Shown here piece after piece: positions 41,870 to 50,769 of a stretch of DNA of 64,000 nucleotides. The stretch spans positions 1 through 64,000 of the forward strand of contig DASZIG010000081.1 in NCBI GenBank assembly GCA_035949375.1, in the 5' to 3' direction. The translations under genes and the position numbers were made by a program. This DNA comes from Gp13-AA77 sp035949375 (GTDB lineage Bacteria; Acidobacteriota; Terriglobia; UBA7540). The notes under the pieces are model-generated. The model saw nothing but the letters and a program-made list of their open reading frames with translations, was not told the DNA's origin and did no database searches. How positions within the stretch are numbered: position 1 is the first letter of the stretch; each line of letters opens with the position of its first letter.

Positions 41870-44428
41870 ATGAGCCCACAGAGTCGGCAGATTCGGCCAG
41901 TGACAAGACACCGACTGCCCTGCCTTTTCCTGCTTGCGCTCGTGCTGCCTTTGTTTCCGGCCGATCGTTCGGATGCGGCCGGCGCGCCACCCTTTGACCA
42001 AGGTCCGACGTCGACGGCCGCCTCTGCCGATGAACACTTTGCCGAAGCCGAGAGGTTGCTGCATCAGGGCGACACCGAAGGATCCCTGGCGGCAACGCAG
42101 GCAGGGTTGAAACTCGCACCGCGAAGCGTGAAGGGTCTGGACCTCCTGGGCGTCATTTACGGACAAAAGCACGACTTCGCCCGGGCCGTCGCCGCTTTCG
42201 ATGCCGCCCTGAAGGTCGATCCACACTCTGCGGTGACCCACACCGATTTGGGCAACATCTATTTCGAAGAACGGCAGCTCGACCTCGCTGAGAGAGAATT
42301 TCAAGCCAGCCTGCGCGAAAATCCGAACGACCGCGAGGCGAACTATAACCTCGGATCACTATTATTAGCCAAGAAGCAGCCGAAGCTCGCCATCGCTTAT
42401 TTCAACCGCGTGCAGCCTCAGGACCTGCAGGTGCTCTTCAATTTGTCCCAGGCGTACTTCGCCTCGGGTCAGAAGGCGAAGGGCCTGGAAGTCGCGAAGT
42501 CGCTCTCAGATGCCGCCAAAGACAACGTCGACGGCCACTTTACGCTGGGAGTGTTGCTGGCGTCGCAGGAGGAGTATCCGGCCGCTATCCACGAACTCGC
42601 AACCGCGGACGCGCTCAAGCCTGGCACGTTCGCAATTCTCCACGATCTCGGCCAGGTGTACATCAAGAGCGGCGACAATGACCGCGCCCTGGACGTTCTG
42701 AGTCGGGCTTTGAAGCTCGAGCCCGATTCGGTGGCGACGCTTTACCTGATGGCGCAGGCATACTCAAACGAACAGAAGGATGTAAGCGGTCTCGATCTTC
42801 TCGCCAAAGCCCACAAACTCGCTCCCCGTAACACGGATGTGATCTTTCTGATGGCGCGGCTCAGCATGAAGCAGGAATTCTATGGCGATGCGGTTCCGCT
42901 GCTCGAAGAGGGACTGAAGATCGCGCCCAAGGAGCCCACGCTGCTGGCGGCTCTCGGCGAGAGCTACTACATGATCGGAAAGGTCGGTGAGGCAAAGGAC
43001 ACGTTTCAGACCCTGATTGAGGTTGAGCCCACAGCCAGCTCCTACGCGTTTATGGGGCTCTGGTATCGGAACCAGGGGCAATTCGACGAGGCCGTCAAGC
43101 ACTTCCAGCAGGGGCTCAAGGCCGATCCACACAATGCCGCCTGCCTTTACAATCTGGGCTACATCGCTGTCCGTCAGGGCCGTTATGAGGACGCAGAAAA
43201 ATGGCTCCATCAGGCATTGGAGGTTCAACCTGAGTACGCCGATGCGCTTCTCGAACTCGCTAATGTGAAAATGCACCAAAAGAAGTTCGAGGATGCCCTG
43301 CCGTTGCTCCGCAAGTGCGCCCAAATCGATCCGAACCCGGGTCCTGTTTACTACCGGCTGGGGGAAACCGAGCGCAGTCTGCACCAGACGGATGCGGCAG
43401 AGCGCGATTTCAAGATCTTTCAGACGCTTTCAAAGAACCCCACGCCCCTACCCTATCCGTACCAGCATCTCTTTGACTACGTCGATCAACGGGCCGGCCT
43501 TCCCGCGCAGCAGCAGACACAGCTTGATCTCACGGAGTTGAAGCATGAAGTGGAGCTCCATTCCGAGCGCCCGGAGAACTATTACATGCTGGCGGAAGCC
43601 TATTTGAAAGAAGGTCAGGTGGAAAACGCGAGGCAAGCCATTGCCGAGCTCGATCAACTAAGCCAGGGTGATTTTCGCACCGCGGTTGGAGTGGGCGTGC
43701 TTCTGGCCCGCTACCGCCTTTACACAGACGCGATCGCCCATTTCAAACAAGGCTTGCAGGCTAATCCTGCCGCCGATGACGCCTGGTACGATCTCGCCGA
43801 CGCCTATTTCCGGATGCGCGACTTCAAGAACGCGCTCGATGCGGAACAGCGCGTTTCGCCCGAAGGGCAGAACGATGCCGGTTACCTGGCGTTGCGCGCC
43901 GATACCGCCGGGCACCTCGGACAGAACGACGAAGCTATTACGCTTTATCGCAGGGAAATCAGCGGAAATCCCGACCGCGACGCAGCTTACCTTTCGTTGG
44001 CCTTGATCTACCTTCGCTCCGGTGCGATGGCCGACGCCGGCGAGATCCTCAAACAGGGAACGGAGCGGATTCCCGACTCCGGCCAGCTTGCCTGGGGCAT
44101 GGGAGTTCTGGCGGCCGCCGAAGGCAATGCCGCGGACGCTGAGAGCTACCTTAAGCGCTCGGTCGACCTGATGCCGCAATGGCCTGCGGCTTACTCGGCT
44201 TTGGGGGTCTTCTACTTCGAGACGGGACAGATCGACAAAGCGCGCCAGACGCTCGAGCAATTCACCCAGAACGGCCCAAGCGGCGCTCTTGATACGGGGC
44301 GCATTGAACAGGCGCTCGCTAACGCAAGCTCGCAACAGCCCGCCGGGCCCCTGGGGCAATTCGCGCCGCAAGCGCGCCAACAGTTCCTGCAATTTGCCTT
44401 TAGCCTCGCGGACCAATCACCCGAGTAA
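41870..44428 (+). CDS. Large exported TPR protein (852 aa)
   Basis: An array of roughly 18-20 tetratricopeptide repeats, preceded by a signal-like segment (RLPCLFLLALVLPLFPA, residues about 15-32). The repeats begin near residue 50 (DEHFAEAERLLHQGDTEGS) and run to the end. Conserved TPR positions (W/L-G-Y-A-F-A-P) are easy to see, as in AACLYNLGYIAVRQGRYEDA. A gap with LPYPYQHLFDYVDQRAGL near residue 530 separates two repeat blocks. Start choice between ATG 41870 and ATG 41810 is uncertain; neither has a good ribosome-binding site. It converges with the TonB-dependent receptor and may assemble with outer-membrane components. Confidence 0.85.
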   Translation: MSPQSRQIRPVTRHRLPCLFLLALVLPLFPADRSDAAGAPPFDQGPTSTAASADEHFAEAERLLHQGDTEGSLAATQAGLKLAPRSVKGLDLLGVIYGQKHDFARAVAAFDAALKVDPHSAVTHTDLGNIYFEERQLDLAEREFQASLRENPNDREANYNLGSLLLAKKQPKLAIAYFNRVQPQDLQVLFNLSQAYFASGQKAKGLEVAKSLSDAAKDNVDGHFTLGVLLASQEEYPAAIHELATADALKPGTFAILHDLGQVYIKSGDNDRALDVLSRALKLEPDSVATLYLMAQAYSNEQKDVSGLDLLAKAHKLAPRNTDVIFLMARLSMKQEFYGDAVPLLEEGLKIAPKEPTLLAALGESYYMIGKVGEAKDTFQTLIEVEPTASSYAFMGLWYRNQGQFDEAVKHFQQGLKADPHNAACLYNLGYIAVRQGRYEDAEKWLHQALEVQPEYADALLELANVKMHQKKFEDALPLLRKCAQIDPNPGPVYYRLGETERSLHQTDAAERDFKIFQTLSKNPTPLPYPYQHLFDYVDQRAGLPAQQQTQLDLTELKHEVELHSERPENYYMLAEAYLKEGQVENARQAIAELDQLSQGDFRTAVGVGVLLARYRLYTDAIAHFKQGLQANPAADDAWYDLADAYFRMRDFKNALDAEQRVSPEGQNDAGYLALRADTAGHLGQNDEAITLYRREISGNPDRDAAYLSLALIYLRSGAMADAGEILKQGTERIPDSGQLAWGMGVLAAAEGNAADAESYLKRSVDLMPQWPAAYSALGVFYFETGQIDKARQTLEQFTQNGPSGALDTGRIEQALANASSQQPAGPLGQFAPQARQQFLQFAFSLADQSPE

Positions 44429-44445
44429 GACGATCCCAAAACAAA

Positions 44446-44474
44446 AGCCCGGCGGACTGTTCATCCGCCAGGCT
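44446..44474 (-). terminator. Rho-independent terminator of the TonB-dependent receptor gene
   Basis: Stem AGCC-C-GGCGGA / TCCGCC-A-GGCT with loop CTGTTCA. Read on the minus strand it is followed by TTTTGTTTTGGG, a good U-tract. It lies 19 nt past the receptor stop at 44493. It may also slow transcription from the convergent TPR gene. Confidence 0.78.
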
Positions 44475-44492
44475 CTTGGTCTGGTCACTCAA

Positions 44493-47400
44493 TCAGAAAT
44501 ACAGCTTCAGAGCCAGCTGGATCTGGCGCGGATCCTGGAAGGGGAAGCGCGTCGAGCCGATCGCTCCGAAGGCGGTGCTGAGGAAATTTCCTGAATTGGG
44601 TACAGCGACCACGCCGTTGCCGCCGAAGTTCGGAGGATTAAACGTGGGGTGGTTCAGGATGTTGAAGAATTCGCTTCGGAACTCCAGATTGTAGCGTTCG
44701 CTCAGCTTGAATTGCTTGAACAAAGAGAAGTCGACCCGTTCGATTCCAGGCCCGGAGACTTGCGTGTCACCGCCGCCCAGAAGTCCGATGCCGGTTCCAA
44801 CGTTAACGCACCTCGCCGGCTGGGAGAAGCCCGGGGCGGGGCAGGGTTGCGTAAAGGCATTGGGATTCAGGTAGTTATCGGGCGCACCTGAACCGTACGG
44901 GTTCTGCCCCGGAACGAGCATGGCCGTGCAACCCAAGTTGGCGGTCGTGCCATAGGGGCAGCCAATCGTAAGAGGCTGGCCTCCTTCGCCCACGTAATTC
45001 CATATGGTTTGCCACCCACCCAGTATCGCGTCCTCCGGGCCGCTGGCGCTGGTCAAGAACTTTCGCCCGTGCCCAAACGGCAACTGGTAGCCGCCGCTGA
45101 AGTGAAAGACATTAAAAATGTTGTAGTCGCAGTTCTGGTAGTCGCCTTGGATTCCGAAGCCGGCAAGGGCGGCGGCGCGTGAACCTTCACCCACGCCTCC
45201 GTTAAGTTCGTCTCCAGCGTCGCCGCGACAGTGCGACCACGTATAAGTGGCGAGAAAGTTGAGCCCATTCGAAAATCGCTTTTCGAGACTTGTCTGAAGG
45301 CTATTGTAGTAGCTATTCCCCTGGGTGTCCTGAATGCTGTCATTGCAGCCGATATCAGGGAAGGGGGTAATACCGCCGGGCCCGCAAATGGTCGCGGTGG
45401 GGCTTAGATTGATCGTGTAGGTACTCGGATTCGACACGCCGCCCGTAATCATGTGACGAGAACCGTCGCCGACGTAAGCTACAGTAGCGTTCAGGCTTGG
45501 CGTCAGCGCATATTGCAGCGTGAGATTCCAACCCAGCGTGTAGGGCGTCTGCCAGTTGTACTGCAATCCTTGCGGCCCTAATCCTTCCACATTAACCTGA
45601 GACGGGGTCAAGGCTATGCAGGAAAATGTCACCTCGAGGGTCGCAGCCGGACTGCAGGGCGTGCCATTAGCATTATTGAGGGTGATCGGCACCGAACCGT
45701 TAGCCTTGATCGGCGATACGGTGAATTGGAACGGGAAGTTTTCCCCGATGTTCGGTCCGTAGCCGGCATTCTCAAAAGAGTTGTAAAACATCCCGAATCC
45801 CGAGCGCACGACCAGTTTGGGAGTGACCTGGTATGCCAGGCCGACTCGGGGACCGAAGTTATTGTTTTGGACGTTCGACAGCCCGTCGTTGTTGATGAAC
45901 TTGAGCGCGATGCCGTCTTTGGCCAGCACCGCGGACCAATCCGGAGCCGCTTGTACTAAAGCCTCGTTCTTCCCGTTATCAGGATACAGCATCTCCGCAG
46001 TGCCGAAGGGGGTTCCGGGAACGAAGTTCCCCTGGCGGCCCCAAAACTCTTCAATAGCGCCAAAGTGTTCCCAACGAACGCCAAGATTCAAGGTCAATTT
46101 CGGCGTAACCTTCCAGTCATCCTGGAAATACCCTGCCCAGTAGTTGTGGCCGTCGTCGCTGGGAGAAAAGTTGGAAACCTCCACCGAGTCAGACCCGCCA
46201 GCGAAGTTCACGGCGCACCCCGTGGTGGCAGGCACAGGGCACCCTTGTAGGCCGAGGGAATTCATTTCTGGAGTGAGCAACATCTGCGCCATTCCGATGC
46301 CGGCGTAGTTCCCATCGAAACTTATCTGGCCGTGCGAAAAGGCAGGCTGCAGAGTGGAAAACTTGATGTGCTGGAACTCCATGCCCATCTTGAAGGTGTG
46401 TTTGCTGTAAATCTTGGTCAGGTTCTCCGTCAATTGTGTCGTCTGCGTGGTTTCATCCGAGGGCAGGAAGGAGTTTGACCCGAGAGTGTTCAGGCCGCTG
46501 ACCGAAATCCCCGGCAGCCCGCCGTTTTCCGAGACTTGCGCGATGCCTTGAATGCCATACTGCTCGGGGATATTGAGCTGGGTTGCCACCGGTCCGTAGC
46601 GGCTGGCGCCGAGGCGGTCTTCGCCCAGGCGCAGCTCATTCACGGTGGTTGGGTTAAAGGTGTGGGTATAGCTCAAAGCCCCCAGAACCGAGGCAGCGCT
46701 CTGCAGGCCCTGCTGGAAGGCGCCGCCATCCGCGATACCCGGGAACGGGCCGGGAATGAATTGCGGGTCGTTCACGTAGCTGAAGGTTCCGAATAGCTGG
46801 TTTTTCTCGTTAATGTTGTCGTCTATTCGGGTGTCGACGGCCTCGCGGTTCTCCGACAGCACCGGGTTCGACGACTGGTTGTTGATGATGCCCGGCCCGG
46901 TAGCGGCAGGAAACAAATTGAGCAATTTGACGGCGTTCGGATCGAGCCGATTGGCAGGAAGTTGGTTCAGCATGCAGGCCGTTTCGCTTGGGCAGGCATT
47001 CGCAAAGTTCGTGACCCCTTTGAGGCTTGCGCCGGTATAAAACGGGTCGGCGACGTAGCCAACCACGGTGCCGGTCGCAATACCATTGCAGGCATCGCCT
47101 TTGGCACTGAGCGGAGCCATGCCAAAGACTGGGTCAGCCACACCGCACGTCACCACCCTCTGGGTGGCGGGATCAAGAGCGGTGCCAACCGGCAGCACTC
47201 GGCCCAAATCGTCCGTCGTCGTGCAGGTGCTATTGGCGAGGCAGGCGGAGTTAGTCTGGTCGATAATGCTGTCGGACAAATTCGTAAAACCGCTGCTACG
47301 TTCCAGGCCCGTCGGAACGCTGCTGGTAAAAACGTTGCCTTGCCGCCGGCGCGTGATCTCAACGTCGCCGAAGAAGAACAGTTTATCCCTGCCGTCATAG

Positions 47401-48326
47401 ACGTGGGGGATCACCACGGGGCCGCCAATCGTGCCGCCAAACTGATTCAGCCGGTACTCGGCTTTGGTCAGGTTGCCGGAGTCCTCTAAGAAGTCGGCAG
47501 AGTCGAGCTTGTCGTTGCGGAAAAACTCCCAAAGGTCGCCGTGAACCTGATTGGTGCCGGACTTGATGCTGGCATTCAGGATGGCGCCGCCCGCGCGCCC
47601 GTACTGCGCGCTGTAATCGGAGGTTTGGACCTTGAACTCAGAGAGAGCGTCCGGGGGCGGGAGAACGACGAAGTTGGTGCCGTTCAGAAAGTCCACGTTA
47701 TCGGAATTGTTGTCAATCCCGTCGAGCAGATAGTTGTTTTGTGCGGGACGCAAGCCGTTGGCCGAGAAGGCCCCATTGGCGGCATTGCCGCGCGTGTCGG
47801 GCTGCGGGGTGTTAGCGCCCGCCACGACTTGGGCGAGGAACGTGAAATTCCGTCCGTTGAGGGGCAGGTTGTTGATGCTCCGCTGGTTAACGACCTGGCC
47901 GACCGAGGCGTCTTGCGTCTGCAGCTCCGGAGCCGCGGCCGTTACTTCCACAGTCTGCGTAACCGTGCCCGGCTTGAGCGTGATGTCGTCTTTCAGGTAC
48001 TGATTGATGCTCACCGTCAAATGAGGGTGAATTACCTTCGAAAATCCGGTAGCTTCCACGCCGATCGCGTACGTGCCGATTTTGACGGGGGAGAACGTGT
48101 AGCTGCCGTCGGCAGTGGTCGTCATAGTGACGGTGAAGTTGGTGCCCTCGTTTGTCAGGGTGACCTTGGCGTTGGGAACAATCGCGCCGCTCTGATCGGT
48201 GACTGTCCCGGTGATTGTACCGGTGTCAATCTGACACCAGGCAGGAATCGCGGCAAGGATAAACAGGGCCAAGCACGCCCACTTGGCCGGCCTTTGGACA
48301 CGAGAACGTTCCAGAACCACGGACAT
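44493..48326 (-). CDS. Oar-type TonB-dependent outer-membrane receptor with carboxypeptidase-regulatory-like N-domain
   Basis: Outer-membrane beta-barrel transporter, expected to import oligosaccharides or similar large ligands with TonB energy. The signal peptide ends near SAWCQ. A CarboxypepD_reg-like domain follows (about 40-125, GTITGTVTDQSGAIVPNAKV, TTTADGSYTFSPV). The plug contains SINNLPLNGRNFTFLAQVV. A barrel of roughly 1000 residues ends with the aromatic C-terminal residue (LKLYF). It has 1277 residues, normal for acidobacterial Oar proteins. AGGAGGAAA stands before ATG 48326. Position next to a LacI-family gene and twin operators suggests sugar-responsive control and a role in galactoside uptake (inference). 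Confidence 0.93.
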   Translation of the reverse strand: MSVVLERSRVQRPAKWACLALFILAAIPAWCQIDTGTITGTVTDQSGAIVPNAKVTLTNEGTNFTVTMTTTADGSYTFSPVKIGTYAIGVEATGFSKVIHPHLTVSINQYLKDDITLKPGTVTQTVEVTAAAPELQTQDASVGQVVNQRSINNLPLNGRNFTFLAQVVAGANTPQPDTRGNAANGAFSANGLRPAQNNYLLDGIDNNSDNVDFLNGTNFVVLPPPDALSEFKVQTSDYSAQYGRAGGAILNASIKSGTNQVHGDLWEFFRNDKLDSADFLEDSGNLTKAEYRLNQFGGTIGGPVVIPHVYDGRDKLFFFGDVEITRRRQGNVFTSSVPTGLERSSGFTNLSDSIIDQTNSACLANSTCTTTDDLGRVLPVGTALDPATQRVVTCGVADPVFGMAPLSAKGDACNGIATGTVVGYVADPFYTGASLKGVTNFANACPSETACMLNQLPANRLDPNAVKLLNLFPAATGPGIINNQSSNPVLSENREAVDTRIDDNINEKNQLFGTFSYVNDPQFIPGPFPGIADGGAFQQGLQSAASVLGALSYTHTFNPTTVNELRLGEDRLGASRYGPVATQLNIPEQYGIQGIAQVSENGGLPGISVSGLNTLGSNSFLPSDETTQTTQLTENLTKIYSKHTFKMGMEFQHIKFSTLQPAFSHGQISFDGNYAGIGMAQMLLTPEMNSLGLQGCPVPATTGCAVNFAGGSDSVEVSNFSPSDDGHNYWAGYFQDDWKVTPKLTLNLGVRWEHFGAIEEFWGRQGNFVPGTPFGTAEMLYPDNGKNEALVQAAPDWSAVLAKDGIALKFINNDGLSNVQNNNFGPRVGLAYQVTPKLVVRSGFGMFYNSFENAGYGPNIGENFPFQFTVSPIKANGSVPITLNNANGTPCSPAATLEVTFSCIALTPSQVNVEGLGPQGLQYNWQTPYTLGWNLTLQYALTPSLNATVAYVGDGSRHMITGGVSNPSTYTINLSPTATICGPGGITPFPDIGCNDSIQDTQGNSYYNSLQTSLEKRFSNGLNFLATYTWSHCRGDAGDELNGGVGEGSRAAALAGFGIQGDYQNCDYNIFNVFHFSGGYQLPFGHGRKFLTSASGPEDAILGGWQTIWNYVGEGGQPLTIGCPYGTTANLGCTAMLVPGQNPYGSGAPDNYLNPNAFTQPCPAPGFSQPARCVNVGTGIGLLGGGDTQVSGPGIERVDFSLFKQFKLSERYNLEFRSEFFNILNHPTFNPPNFGGNGVVAVPNSGNFLSTAFGAIGSTRFPFQDPRQIQLALKLYF

Positions 48327-48418
48327 CGCTTTCCTCCTAAGTGCCACCACTCAATAAGCGCTACCCGACGTTCGTAAGTGCCAACTTGCTCTGAGCAGGA
48401 CTCGTAATACGGCCAATT

Positions 48419-48450
48419 CGTGTGCGTGCACGTTTTCGTGTACGTACACG
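48419..48450. promoter_or_regulatory. Twin LacI-type operators
   Basis: CGTGTACGTACACG (48437-48450) is a perfect 14-bp palindrome. CGTGTGCGTGCACG (48419-48432) differs at two positions and has a perfect CGTGCACG core (48425-48432). Their centres are 18 bp apart, under two helical turns. They lie between the divergent TonB-dependent receptor and LacI-family genes, about 100 nt from each start, and could control both. Confidence 0.65.
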
Positions 48451-48554
48451 GCGGTTAAAATACTCCTCCGATAATATGTCTGTCAAGAAAAATCTTCTAG
48501 CAGGCATAATCGGATTCTACTAGCCGCCTCAAAGCGGATTATGATAGGGGCGCA

Positions 48555-49676
48555 ATGCCACTCATGGCCAAGGACAGTCACGGCGGGGCGGTGGGCGTCC
48601 AGGACATCGCAGATGCCCTGGGGATCTCGTGCGGCACGGTCGACCGGGCCCTGCACAACCGCGCGGGCGTAAGCCCGGCCACCAAGCGCAAGGTCCTCGC
48701 GGTGGCGCGGAGGCTTGGGTATCGACCCAATCTGGCAGCCCGCTATCTCTCCTCGCGCAAGCACATCATGATCGGCGTAAGCCTGCCGCTCGAAGTGGCC
48801 TACTTCTTCGATGACGTGCGCGAGGGCATTGTGGAGGCGGCGAGCGCCTTTGAGCCGCTGGGCGTCAAGATCCTCTATCGCCCTTACAAGCGATTCGGGC
48901 AACACGAGGTTGAGGCTCTGCGGGACATCCTCGAGGAGAAAGTCAGCGCGATTGTAATGGCCCCGGGTTACCACGAGCGCATGCGCTCGGACATCGACAA
49001 AGCGGCCCGGCGCGGCATTCCCGTGGTATGCGTCGTGACGGACGCGCCGGGGACCGAGCGTCTGACGGCCGTTTCCGTCGACCGGTTCGCCCATGGGGCC
49101 CTGGCCGGCGAGTTGATGGGGCATCTGATCGGCGGCGAAGGCGGGGTGATTATCTTCATCGGGATGCACGCCGTTGTCGATCACGAGCAGAAACTGCGCG
49201 GCTTTGAGAGCAGTTTCAAACAGTTCTCTCCGCGCGGCAGAATCCTGGGCGTGGTGGAAGCCCATGATGAGGCGGACGAGGCTTACCAGAAGTGCCGCAA
49301 AGCGCTGGCCCAACATCCGTCCGCCCGGGGAATCTACGTTGCCACTGCGAATTCCATGCCCGTGATCCGGGCGCTCGACGAAATGGGACTGTCCGGCAAA
49401 ATCAAGGTGATCGGCACGGACCTTTTTCCGGCCATGGTTCCCGTCATCGAAACGGGCAAGATGGCGGCTACCATCTACCAGCGGCCCCGGGAACAGGGTT
49501 CGACCGCCATCCGTGCGATCGTGCGATTTCTGACCGAAGGCTTGCGCCCGCCCCCGCAGATCCTCCTCGATCCGGCCATCGTTATGAGAAGCAACCTGAG
49601 CCTCTTCTTCCGTAAGGAGCCCGTCAGCCTGGACTCCGGCAGTTCCGCCACCCAGACAGAGTCGTCCCAGCGTTGA
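48555..49676 (+). CDS. LacI-family transcriptional regulator
   Basis: DNA-binding repressor or activator responding to a sugar. The N-terminal helix-turn-helix is VQDIADALGISCGTVDRALHNRAGV followed by the hinge helix RRLGYRPNLAARYLSSRK (positions about 15-65). The rest is a periplasmic-binding-protein-like effector domain (IMIGVSLPLEVAYFF, VIGTDLFPAMVPVIETG). TVDRALHNR departs slightly from the usual TVSRALNN. It has 373 residues. It is adjacent to the twin palindromic operators and divergent from the outer-membrane receptor. It probably controls the galactoside genes nearby; the effector is unknown. Confidence 0.92.
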   Translation: MPLMAKDSHGGAVGVQDIADALGISCGTVDRALHNRAGVSPATKRKVLAVARRLGYRPNLAARYLSSRKHIMIGVSLPLEVAYFFDDVREGIVEAASAFEPLGVKILYRPYKRFGQHEVEALRDILEEKVSAIVMAPGYHERMRSDIDKAARRGIPVVCVVTDAPGTERLTAVSVDRFAHGALAGELMGHLIGGEGGVIIFIGMHAVVDHEQKLRGFESSFKQFSPRGRILGVVEAHDEADEAYQKCRKALAQHPSARGIYVATANSMPVIRALDEMGLSGKIKVIGTDLFPAMVPVIETGKMAATIYQRPREQGSTAIRAIVRFLTEGLRPPPQILLDPAIVMRSNLSLFFRKEPVSLDSGSSATQTESSQR

Positions 49677-49726
49677 GGCGCCAGGCGGGCCCGTACGATG
49701 CCCTCACGCGATTTGCGCAGGATGAA

Positions 49727-50764
49727 TCAGTGCGCTTCTTCCATCTCCCGCAAGCGCGCCGCCGCCGTTTCCGGCGTGATGTCGCGCTGCGGCGTGCCGA
49801 GCATTTCGTATCCGACCATGAATTTCCGCACCGTGGCCGACCTCAGCAGGGGCGGATAGAAATGGGCGTGGAAGTGCCACTCGGGGTGGGGCGCCCCGTC
49901 GGTGGGTCGCTGGTGAAAGCCCATGGAATAGGGGAAAGATATGCCGAACAAGTGATCGTAACGCCTGGCCAGGCGTTTGAGGATCGCCGCGAGGCTGTCG
50001 CGCTCGTCACCGCTCAACTGGTCGAGCGCCGTCAAGTGGCGTTGCGCGATCAGCATGGTTTCAAACGGCCAGATCGCCCAGAACGGCACGAGCGCCGCAA
50101 AGTGGCGGTTCTCGATAACCATGCGCTCGCCGCGGTCCCGCTCGATCGAAAGATAATCGCAGAGCAGGCAGGAACCGTGTGCGTCGCGGTAAGAGCTCTG
50201 GCGGGCCTGCTCCTTGGCGGGCTCGTTGGGAAGGTGAGCATCGGCCCAGACCTGGCAATGCGGGTGAGGATTGCTCGCGCCCATCAGGACGCCGCGGTTC
50301 TCAAAAATCTGGACGTGCTCGATGAACGGCAGGCCGCCCAGTTCTTCATACTGTTCGGTCCAGGTGTCGACCACGCGCCGCAGATCGGCCGGCTCCATCT
50401 GCGCCACGGTCAAGTCGTGCCGGGGCGAGAAGCAAACCACGCGGCAAATTCCCCTTTCGCTGCGCGCCATGAGCAAGCTCCCCGGCTCCTCAGTTCCGCC
50501 CTCCGGGGTATCCGGAACCAGCGCCGGATAGTCATTGTCGAAGACGAACGTAGACGTATACGGCGGATTGCGGGCGCCCGTCGCCCGCAGATTGCCGGGG
50601 CACATGTAGCAGGCCGGATCATAAGACGGAGGCGCCGCGGAAGCAGGCTTCTCCACCTGCCCCTGCCATGGACGCTCAGTGCGGTGCGGAGAAACCAGCA
50701 CCCACTCTCCTGTGAGCGGATTAAAGCGCCGGTGCGGATGCTGCTTCAGATCGAATGTGGCCAT
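49727..50764 (-). CDS. galT: Galactose-1-phosphate uridylyltransferase
   Basis: Leloir-pathway enzyme exchanging UMP between UDP-glucose and galactose-1-phosphate. Class I GalT features: NPLTGEWVLVSPHRTERPW at the N-terminus, zinc-ligand-like CYMCPGN, FVFDNDYPAL and the active-site NPHPHCQVWA, whose second His of HPH is the uridylylated nucleophile. The C-terminal part has YSMGFHQRP and HFHAHFYPPLLRS. It has 345 residues. It begins 5 nt after the galK stop and so belongs to a galK-galT operon. No galE is present in the window. Confidence 0.95.
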   Translation of the reverse strand: MATFDLKQHPHRRFNPLTGEWVLVSPHRTERPWQGQVEKPASAAPPSYDPACYMCPGNLRATGARNPPYTSTFVFDNDYPALVPDTPEGGTEEPGSLLMARSERGICRVVCFSPRHDLTVAQMEPADLRRVVDTWTEQYEELGGLPFIEHVQIFENRGVLMGASNPHPHCQVWADAHLPNEPAKEQARQSSYRDAHGSCLLCDYLSIERDRGERMVIENRHFAALVPFWAIWPFETMLIAQRHLTALDQLSGDERDSLAAILKRLARRYDHLFGISFPYSMGFHQRPTDGAPHPEWHFHAHFYPPLLRSATVRKFMVGYEMLGTPQRDITPETAAARLREMEEAH

Positions 50765-50769
50765 GAGCG

